Below are positions 55,608 to 64,000 of a stretch of 64,000 nt of DNA, one piece after another. Source of the DNA: Agrocybe praecox. Its lineage: Eukaryota > Basidiomycota > Agaricomycetes > Agaricales > Agrocybaceae. The position numbers were made by a program, and so were the translations under genes. How positions within the stretch are numbered: position 1 is the first letter of the stretch; the number at the start of each line of letters is the position of its first letter. The notes under the pieces are model-generated. The model had not been told where the DNA came from. It saw nothing but the letters and a program-made list of their open reading frames with translations, and ran no database searches. The stretch is from contig OZ024842.1 of the NCBI GenBank assembly GCA_964017145.1, positions 3,348,001-3,412,000 on the forward strand, read 5' to 3'.

Positions 55608-55786
55608 AAAGCACGTTCAATTTCTCGTCACATGAAACTTTTAGTCACCTTCCTCAGAAACCTTCACCATCATAGTTTATCTTTTTACTGTCAACAGTCA
55701 CACTCCTTTCGGCGGAAAATACTACTACCCAAAACATTCTCAACATATTGGCGAGAAATGGCCTAGGCGATCCAGGTATCTCATTT

Positions 55787-56668
55787 TTATGGCCCCAAGT
55801 TACCATCAACATCCCATTGTGGCAGAGGAGGTCTCTTTGGGAGTTTCCCATTCCCCCGCAAACCGTGCTTTCTCTTTGCAATTACGGCAGCTGGAGATAC
55901 CCCATTTTCTACCTTTCCAGCAGCGCACCGCATTGTTGAGACCGGCGCCTTGGAATGATCACTATTTTCGACGACATCGTGCGAGCTCTCTTTAAATATC
56001 ACCGGATCAAGCCCAGCATTCACTGAGTCGACAAGGCCTTACGACTGAAGACTACCTAATCCAATGTGGACAGGGGAGACGGTTTCATTGGAGTTGATGA
56101 CGGTCTTTTCACCTGGATGCTTCAAATCAAAAGGCATTCTTTCACAAATCGGCTCCGACCTGCGAATACTTCCCTTCGAATGAGCTGGTGGAACGATCTT
56201 TCTAATAGAGACAGGCAAGGGACGCTGCAGGCATGCATTTAATGACCGGATCCAAATTTGTATGATAAGAGAAAACGAACCCTTTCCTTTCCTTCTGATG
56301 CTGGTCTCCTAGCTTCCCTGCGTGGTTTATCAACCCTCATTGGTGTTAACGCGGACAGTGGACCAATGAACTGGATGTTTGATAATTCAATATCTCCAAA
56401 GCCACACAACGTGTGTTCCTCCTCGTTAAAGTCATCCAACGTTTGGGGAAGCGATCTCGCGGGCTTGCCCTTCGTAAGTCCCTAGATTCATCTTAGCGGC
56501 GCATAATAGGAACAAATTTCTGAAAATAAACCTACTAGATTTTCTGAGGACATCTTCTGATTGAGTCGTCCCATGATAGCTGTGGGGAAAACGTCGGGTG
56601 GGCGACCGCTATTTAAATCTCTGAACATATCGAGGTGGCTCCTCGAACAATCGCAACGAAACAGCATT
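55787..56668 (-). CDS. Hypothetical basic protein, four exons
   Basis: Built from splice continuity on the minus strand. Exon 1 starts at 56668 (MLFRCDCSRSHLDMFRDLNS) and ends SSENL. A 54-nt intron (GTAGGT...TCTAG) joins it to GLTKGKPARSLPQTLDDFNE and EEHTLCGFGDIELSNIQF. A second intron (GTTCGT...CTGCAG) leads to RPLPVSIRKIVPPAHSKGSI, a Lys/Glu-rich stretch and VSPVHIGL. A 33-nt intron then leads to VNAGLDPVIFKESSHDV and a Lys/Arg/Pro-rich tail ending WDVDGNLGP at 55787. The phases agree at each junction, though the last intron is very short. No family recognised; composition suggests a nuclear or regulatory protein, which is only a guess. In-frame codons upstream of 56668 lack an ATG. Confidence 0.5.
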
Positions 56669-56845
56669 TCTTCAACAAAGGCCCATCTCTGAGGCACAAG
56701 TGTATAATATTGTGAATATTTGCCGCCTATTCAAGCAATATTTCAGGACAATCCGGCATATACAATGCAAACATCAACACAAAACGATTGACTCTACAAC
56801 GTCATCAAATTTCCCCCCCTCCAATTGACTGGTTTTTCGGACATT

Positions 56846-58773
56846 TCAAGCGCTCAATAGGCCAGAGAGCTGGTTCTGGACCTGATTCAACGTCGCCAGG
56901 TCTGCACACGGCGAATCGAGTTGGCTTCCCTGTGTAAAAGCCACCCCAGTCTGGTTTGTTATCCCGCCGAGCTGCGCCAGACTTGTCGTATTCGGATTAT
57001 ACATAGGCCACCCAAAGTCAAGTAAACCTTGTGTCGGATTACGTGCAAATGCCACCCATGCGCTTTGCACATATCTCGATAGCGCTATTTGGGTCGATGA
57101 TGGGTGTGGGCTGCTTATCCTAAACGTTCCAAATACCATCTGAATTTCTGACGAGTGGAAAGATCGCAAGTCTTGGCGCGTCGAAACACCTGGAAAGATG
57201 GCTATATGCACATGAGCTCAACAAATCGCCCATGTTTTGCTACAAAACGAAATGTATACCTTGATATTGATACCGCCAGGTCGGGACGTTGACATTTATT
57301 CTGAACACTGCCGCCGCTCCTGCAGGACAAGTGAAGCCAGTCTGTTTAATCATGGACACTATCAGCTCGTCTTTCGCTGGTATAGATGATTCTAAAGATG
57401 AATGCTCACCAACGTTTGTAAATCGGAAATCATCTCTGTAACGACAGGCTTTGCAAAGCCAGTGGAAACCAGTTCACCTCCGACCATAAAGACATCGTCT
57501 TCATTTTGGGTTGAGCCACCTAACATCGGGACGTGGAGGAAATTGCCACTAGCAGCTCGGGTCTGTGCATCAGTGAAGACAGTAACGTCTACAAAGGCGT
57601 CAGTCAGACAACCTGGCGAAATATATTGGCAAGCCTTACTGTCCGCGACCAAGTTAAATGCGGCATTTGTGCTTATAACCGCGGCTTCCAACGTCGTGGC
57701 AGGAATTCCTTGCATGCAAGAGAACTGTTGACTAGTTCCCGCTGAAATAATTCATCAGCAATTCTTTGTTGGGGTGCGCGGGAAATGACTCGCACTTGAT
57801 CCACATCCCACAGCAGCAGCGACAGCATTCCATGCACTGTGATCTGTTGCAGGGCTTATTAAATTACCGAATCCTGTGATGCTTCAGTCGGTGGGCTACT
57901 TTTTAGTTTATTTTACTATCTTGATTGGATCTAACACATACCTTCCAGATTCTTCGATAATTCCTGAATGGGAAACACGTATCAAGGTTCTGCGGTCAAC
58001 GAACAACTCTACACTCGCCTTTTACCATCGTATCTTGTGGATGCGAGAAAGTGTAAGCGTCTGCGGCAGCCGCTCCAGCACTTTGCCCGAATAGTATAAC
58101 TCTGTTAGGATCGCCGCCGAAGTTTGCTATATTGGCATGGACCCATTTCACTGCAGCTTCAACATCAAGTAAACCGAAGTTGACGTTGTTGGATCCCAGC
58201 TGAGGCGCATTCGGCTGTCCGAAAATATTCAGGCGATAATTGAACGTAACGACAGTCAAATCGTCGTTGTCATGAACCATGTTTTGGCCATCGTACATCG
58301 GCACATTGCTCTGCAAAAATTCATTTGAACAGAAGTGCTTGGACCAAGACTACCTTTCCGCTTACTGTGCCAAATGTAAAGCCGCCTCCATAGATCCAGA
58401 CCATAACTGCGGTCTTCTGCTTTCTCGCAGCACTGGGTGTCCATATGTTGATGCTCATGCAATTCTCGGATGCAGTGACGTTGATACCTTGTGTGTTGGA
58501 AAGTTTCAAGTATTCCACATTGAAAGGGCTGAGTTCCTGTATGCAAGAGTCGCCAAATTTGTCGGCGAAGAAATCCCCCTGACGGACAGACGGAAGTTTT
58601 GGGACTTCCCATCTTTTCGCGGTCGCAAAAGGGATTCCTAGGAAGCGACGTATGGTTGGGGCCACCAACGTTCCAATGACGCGTCCTTGTTGCGTTTGGA
58701 CGGCAAGCCCAGCATCTTGCTGCGCGTGTGCTTGCAGAGAGAAGAGAACGAAGAGAATGGGAACGAACTTCAT
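56846..58773 (-). CDS. Secreted type-B carboxylesterase/lipase 1
   Basis: Predicted secreted esterase of the carboxylesterase type-B (cholinesterase/lipase-like, alpha/beta hydrolase) family; substrate unknown. The start at 58773 gives a signal peptide (MKFVPILFVLFSLQAHA). The first exon has VIGTLVAPTIRRFLGIPFAT, NCMSINIWTPSA and the oxyanion-hole motif VWIYGGGFTFG. The second block has TVVTFNYRLNIFGQPNAPQL, the nucleophile elbow LFGQSAGAAAADAY and NFGGDPNRVI. The acid region is GGSTQNEDDVF, and the presumed catalytic His lies in LRSFHSSEIQMVFGTF. The stop at 56846 follows LSGLLSA. About eight short introns; the one after LVADN near 57640-57590 was checked. First of three tandem copies. Confidence 0.87.
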
Positions 58774-59370
58774 GGTTGTTTTCACCACTGCGTACTGGGA
58801 GGACAAGTTGGCCCCCTGTAAAATATGTTGCTGCGGATTCCTTCATCCTCAAAATGCCAGTACCTCTTGTCATGAATATTGTACCCCATGACGAACAGGA
58901 TGGAAATATTTCCACAGGACCGAGAGACAATTCGGACTCATTCGTATCAATCATCATCCTCGAACGCTTCTTCGTCCTACTTCTGAACTAAAGCCCTCGG
59001 GAAATACAATACCTATTCCTTCCCATGATCTTCAAATAGGACAACCTGCCATGTTTTTTATTTCTGGGATAATTCACCCTGCGAGGTCAAACATTCGCGT
59101 CGAAGTTCCCACGGCAGATCTAAGTGCGGGATACGTACTCATGACGGAGGCGCGATGCGTTCCGTAAAGGCATGAAACTTTTAGTCGATTTAGCATCTTC
59201 AGATGCACTGCCGTCCACCGAGAGGGGTGACCCTCATGGCATGACTTCCAACAGCACACACACGCCTATTCTTTGTCTTCGCCGACATGAAATAACTCTT
59301 TGGATGTTTTAAGATATGCGATCTCGAACTATGTCATGATAAATCCTTTCTCCTCTTTTTCGATTTCCTT
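58774..59370. other. Spacer between esterases 1 and 2
   Basis: About 600 bp, promoter of esterase 1 on the left and 3' flank of esterase 2 on the right. No gene seen. Confidence 0.35.
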
Positions 59371-61292
59371 TCAGGCGCTCAAAAGCCCGGAAAGCTGGTC
59401 TTGGATTTCAAGCAAGGCTGCAGCATTCGAACACGGTGAATCAATCTGACTTCCCTCCGTGAAGGCTACTCCAGTTTGGTTTGTTACACCTCCTAGCTGT
59501 GCCAAGCTCGTCGTGTTAGGATCGTACGCAGGCCATCCAAAGTCAATCAACCCTTGATTTGGGTCGCGCGCAAATGCCACCCATGCGCTTTGGACATACC
59601 TCGACAGTGCTATCACAGTCGATGAAGGACTTGAAATGCTTATGTTGTACGTCCCGAAAACCATCTGAATCTCGGACGAGTGGAAAGCACGCAAGTCTTG
59701 ACGAGTTGAAATACCAGGAAAGATGGCTACATGCTTATTGTCAGCTTATGCGAGCGATGTGAGGATAAGCCAGAATATACCTTGGTACTGGTATCGCCAT
59801 GTTGGAACGTTGGAATTTATCCTGAAGCCTGCTGCTGCTCCTGCCGCGCATGTGGATACACCCTGTGCCCATTGTCAGCCCATATCTACGTCTATCGGCA
59901 TGGAAAAATATGACTGACACCAAATAAGGTCGAAATGTCCGCTATCATCTCAGTGATGACAGGCTTTGCAAATCCTGTCGTTACAAGCTCTCCCGCAACC
60001 GTGAAGATGTCGTGTTCGTTGGAAGTTGTACCGCCTAGCAAGGGAACACGGAGGAAATTTCCGTTAGCAGCACGGGATTGCACATCGGCGAACACAGTAA
60101 CATCTGGAGAAGGGCCAGTAAGATATTTTGTCACGGTGGGATGTAGAGATCGTACTGTCAGCAATCAAGGTGAAGAAAGCATTTGTGTTGATAATCGCAA
60201 GTTCCAAGGTTCTGGCTGGCACTTGTTTCATGCAGGAGAACTGCTGGGACGTTGCCACTACCCCAAGCATCAATACAACTTCTGGCAACTCTACGACACA
60301 ATTCTTACCCGATCCGCATCCCACAATGACAGCGATGGTCTTCCAAGCATCTGTATTTGTAGGTGACTCTATCAAACCGACGATGCCCGTGATACTGCAA
60401 TAAGTGTGGTGGTGAGTCCCATTATCTTATTACGCTGAATTATGTGTACTTGAACGAACCTCCCAGATTCCTGGATTATCCCTACATGCCAAATATCTTT
60501 CAAGAAATACAAGCTAGCGCATGAACTGCTGCGCTCACCTTTCACAATTGTATCTTGAGGATGGGCAAATGTGTAAGCGTCTATAGCACACCCTCCAGCA
60601 CTCTGCCCGAACAAGATGATTCTGTCAGGATCTCCACCGAAGTTTGCAATATTGGCATGGACCCATTTCACTGCCGCTTCAACATCAAGCAAACCGAAGT
60701 TGACATTGTTCGATCCCAGCTGAGGTGCATTTGGCTGTCCAAAAATATTCAGGCGATAATTGAAAGTGACAACGGTCAAGTCTTCGTTGTCTCGGACCAT
60801 ATTTTGGCCATCGTACATCGGCACATTGCTCTACAAATTCAAGCCAGTTAATGTGATTCATAACCAAGCAATCTATCTACCCACGGTGCCAAACGTAAAT
60901 TCTCCTCCATATACCCAAATCATGACTGCAGTCTTTTGCTTTCTGTTGGTACTGGGCACCCATACGTTGATGCTCATACAATCTTCGGATGATGTGACGT
61001 TGATTCCCTGGGTATTGGAAAGTTTCAAATATTCCACATTCGAAGAATTTAGTTGCTGTATGCAAGAATCACCGAATTTATCTGCGATGAAGGCCTCCTT
61101 TCGAACAGACGGAAGTTGGGGAACTTCCCATCTTCTCGCAGTAGCAAATGGTATTCCTAGGAAGCGACGTACATTGGCGGTCGCTAGTGTTCCGATAACT
61201 TCGCCTTGTTGTGTCCGAACGCTCAACCCGTCATCGCTTTGTGCATACGCCCGAAAAAACAATAAAGAGAAAATCGTAGAGATGAGCTTCAT
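59371..61292 (-). CDS. Secreted type-B carboxylesterase/lipase 2, altered oxyanion motif
   Basis: Second tandem copy, start at 61292 with a signal peptide (MKLISTIFSLLFFRAYA). All blocks align with copy 1: RRFLGIPFATARRWEVPQLP, EDCMSINVWVPS, VVTFNYRLNIFGQPNAPQL, LFGQSAGGCAIDAY, GGTTSNEHDIF and MRAFHSSEIQMVFGTYNIS. It ends LSGLLSA at 59371. The one striking difference is the oxyanion-hole motif: VYGGEFTFG here, with a GAA codon, against YGGGFTFG and YGGGFVWG in the other copies. A Glu in the third Gly position would be expected to disturb the oxyanion hole. The Ser, acid and His sites remain, and the frame is otherwise open, so it is not an obvious pseudogene. Confidence 0.85.
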
Positions 61293-61813
61293 GGGTCCTT
61301 TTTTCGCACTACTGGAAATAAGACACTGGCCTCATCTTAAATTGCATACTATGCACTGCTTTATTTCCGAAATAGCAAGGACAGGCCTCATGATGCAACA
61401 TTTTCCTCATGAATCGGCTGATATGTTTAAACATGGTTGATTCTGATGCGATTTTTCTTTCGTTCCTATCCTATTTTGAGGTCTTCAGACAATATAGAAT
61501 TGTTCTGTCCTGGCTCCCAGAATTCCCATTGGCACAGTTGATGGCCAACTCCTTTCATCGACATTCTGCATTTTCCCAAATCTTTGAAGTTTTTTATCCA
61601 GTTGGATCCAGAATCAAGCAACATGCACAATGGAAGCCATCTGACGACCTACCCGGAATATCGACGTCATGGTCAACACATCATCTTTGTTCCTCGCCTT
61701 ATCGTCTATAAAGCATTATCGTACAATGTTCGACTAACGAGTGTTGAGTAGGGAAACGAACTCGGTCCAAATGGCATTCGAACTTCTTCCTTCGACTACG
61801 CCCATATGTCATC
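61293..61813. other. Spacer between esterases 2 and 3
   Basis: About 520 bp holding the promoter of esterase 2 and the 3' flank of esterase 3. No gene seen. Confidence 0.35.
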
Positions 61814-63737
61814 TCAAACGCCTAAAAGATTAGAAAATTGGTCTTGAATCTCAACCAGCGCTGCTTGGTTAGCACACGGTGAATCAATCACGCTTCCCTG
61901 CGTAAAAACCACCCCAGTTTGGTTCAACACACCACCCAGCTGTGCTAGACTTGTAGTGTTTGGGTTGTATGAAGGCCATCCAAAGTCGATCAATCCTTGT
62001 TTCGGATCACGCGCGAAGGCCACCCACGCGCTTTGGACATACCTCGACAACGCTATCACAGTCGAAGAAGGGTTTGAAATGCTGATGTTGTACGTTCCAA
62101 AGACCATCGGTATTTCGACTGAATGGAAGCAACGCATGTCTTGACGCGTCGAAATGCCTGCAAAGATGGCTATCGATGTGTCAATACTACTCGAAGCAAT
62201 TGATAGCCGCGTAACATGAACCTTGGTATTGGTATCGCCATGTTGGGACATTGGCATTGATCCTGAAGAGTGCTGCCTCTCCTGCAGGGCACGTCCATAA
62301 AGTCTGTTCAACATACATCATCAGTCTTGATCCCTCCGACGGTCGATGCATACCAGTGTTTGGATGTCCGATATCAACTCTGTGATGACGGGCTTTGCAA
62401 ACCCGGTTGTAGCAAGTTCGCCCGCCACTGTAAAGATATCATCCTCGTTCAGAGTCGTCCCACCCAACAGTGGGACATGCAGGAAATCCCCATTAATAGC
62501 TCGTGCTTGTACATCAGCGAAAACAGTAACATCTAGCAAAGAGTGGTCAGACGTCACATCCAAGTGATGATAGACAGATCATACTGTCAGCGACCAAATC
62601 CAAAAAAATGTTTGCGCGGGTAACCGCAGCTTCTAGTGTATGAGCTGGGGCTCGTTGCATGCAAGAGAATTGCTCAGAAGTAGGAGCTACACTCAAGTGT
62701 CAGAGTTGCCTTCAACCGATTACACGGAATCCCCATTTCATACCTGATCCACATCCCACAGTAGCAGCAATGGAATTCCAGACACTATTGTTTGTTGGGG
62801 AAGATAATAAACCAGCGATGCCCGTAATACTTTCATATGTATGGAAATTTATCTAGATCTTCATCGTGAATTATCAACACTGAAACCAACCTTCCAGATT
62901 CCTGGATTATGCCTGAAGTAGTACGAAAGTTTATCGAGGGACGGTTATGGGTCTCTATGAAGCCTATGCTCACCCTTTACGATCGTATCTTGTGGATGTG
63001 AAAAGATATACGCGTCTGTTGCAGCCGCCCCTGCACTTTGTCCGAACAATATAATTCTGTCGGGATCCCCACCAAAATTGGCTATGTTGGCATGGATCCA
63101 TTTTATAGCGGCTTCGACGTCAAGTAAACCGAAGTTGACATTGTTCGATTCGAGTTGAGGAGCATTGGGCTGACCAAAGATATTCAAGCGATAGTTGAAC
63201 GTGACGACCGTCAAGTCTTCGTTGTCGCGGACCATATTCTGGCCGTCGTACATAGGGACGTTACTCTGTAATAAGTAACACCAAGTGAGTGGTTAAGATT
63301 AAAATTAAAGTGGAAATCTCTTCGCATACCGTGCCCCACACAAACCCGCCTCCATATATCCATACCATTACCGCGGTTTTTTGTTTTCTGTCGGTACTCG
63401 GTGTCCATATGTTGATGCTCATACAATCCTCTGACGCTGTGACATTGACTCCCTGGGTGTTGGAAAGGATCAAATATTCCAAGTTTGCAGGAGTAAGTTG
63501 CTGTATACACGAATCACCAAATTCATTCGCAATAAAGTCCTCCTTGCGGACAGGTGGGAGCTGAGGAACTTGCCACCTTTTTGCTGTTGCAAAAGGGATT
63601 CCCAGGAAGCGACGCACGGTGGGGGTTCCCAGGTTCCCAATGACCCGACCCTGCTGTGTCTGAACGGTAAGTCCGTCATCCCGTTGCGCGTATGCCTGAA
63701 GAGTTAACAAAAAAGAAATAATAGAAACAAAGTACAT
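61814..63737 (-). CDS. Secreted type-B carboxylesterase/lipase 3
   Basis: Third tandem copy. It starts at 63737 with MYFVSIISFLLTLQAYAQ (signal peptide). Motifs are VRRFLGIPFATAKRWQVPQL, DCMSINIWTPSTD, VWIYGGGFVWG (intact oxyanion motif), VVTFNYRLNIFGQPNAPQL, LFGQSAGAAATDAYIF, GGTTLNEDDIF and MRCFHSVEIPMVFGTYNIS. It ends DQFSNLLGV at 61814. Intron positions match the other copies, for example the junction before NVTVFADVQ near 62560. An exon following the elbow shows KGEHRL before the donor, as in the other copies. The upstream 260 bp to the window end hold its promoter. Confidence 0.87.
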
Positions 63738-64000
63738 GATTTTGCGAGGCTATACTGAAAGTAACCCTCATGAGGAGCCTTCTCATAAATACGGATCGCT
63801 TCAATATTAACGTAGTGGTTCAAACGTCCAAGTCTCACGATACAGAACCTCATGACGCGAAATGACGGTTTCCCTAAGGAACGAGAGACTCATTCGACTA
63901 ATTTGTTTAAATATGTTTAGTAAATTTCACGAGAAGAATCGTTTCTTCTTTTTGACTTGACGTCCTATTTCCGCACTATTTGAGAGTTCCAGAAGAGTGT
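63738..64000. promoter_or_regulatory. Promoter region of esterase 3
   Basis: The last 263 bp of the window lie upstream of the minus-strand start at 63737. A TTTATGAGAAGG-like element on the minus strand (plus TCTCATAAATAC near 63781-63792) lies about 45-55 bp before the ATG and may serve as a TATA-like signal. Confidence 0.3.

Noticed and set aside
1..64000. Transposable elements, tRNA genes and viral insertions
   Set aside because: I looked for reverse transcriptase, transposase and KDZ motifs, long terminal or inverted repeats and tRNA arm patterns and saw none that hold up; a computed search would be more sensitive.

Overview
The window is nuclear DNA of a filamentous basidiomycete, most likely an agaricomycete. 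Genes on both strands are interrupted by many short introns (about 50-70 nt, GT...AG). The families present (cellulose-synthase-like GT2 with multi-exon N-terminus, basidiomycete BTB proteins, 7-TM proteins of the fungal-rhodopsin-like type, tandem type-B carboxylesterases, tandem CAP/PR-1 proteins) are typical of mushroom-forming fungi. No rRNA, tRNA, CRISPR or intact transposon was recognised.

Layout. 0-7 kb: the 3' end of a gene running in from the left, then two tandem GT2 cellulose-synthase-like genes. 8-14 kb: a tandem pair of secreted calcineurin-like metallophosphatases. 14.4-16.2 kb: a small NIF3/YqfO-like gene with a decayed partial duplicate beside it, and coatomer zeta. 16.7-33.4 kb: mostly housekeeping or regulatory genes: a small membrane protein, an F-BAR/SH3 cytokinesis-type protein, a decayed and an intact 7-TM membrane protein, a four-RRM Mrn1/Nrd1-type RNA-binding protein, an N2227-type carnosine N-methyltransferase homologue and a BTB protein. 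33.6-35.3 kb: a saccharopine-dehydrogenase-like oxidoreductase. 35.8-46.2 kb: a secretome island, all but one gene on the minus strand, with four tandem CAP/PR-1 genes (the fourth a clear pseudogene) and four small secreted cysteine-rich proteins built from one repeated six-cysteine module ending in CWGCC; an EthD-like dimeric alpha-beta barrel gene lies between the two families. 46.8-56.7 kb: an MFS transporter, the alpha subunit of ER glucosidase II (GH31) and two unrecognised proteins. 56.8-63.7 kb: three tandem secreted type-B carboxylesterases.

How the parts relate. The housekeeping genes look unlinked in function. The striking feature is repeated local tandem duplication on one strand: GT2 x2, metallophosphatase x2, NIF3-like x1 plus a remnant, CAP x3 plus a pseudogene, Cys-rich x4, esterase x3. 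Most of the amplified families are predicted secreted or cell-surface proteins, so the window samples a fast-evolving part of the secretome set among conserved genes. The Cys-rich CWGCC array is the best candidate for an undescribed system.

Exon models were built by hand from splice signals and reading-frame continuity. For the GT2 pair, NIF3-like, coatomer zeta, F-BAR, Mrn1-like, methyltransferase, BTB and EthD-like genes the summed exon lengths keep the frame throughout. The other multi-exon genes are given as spans with only some junctions checked.
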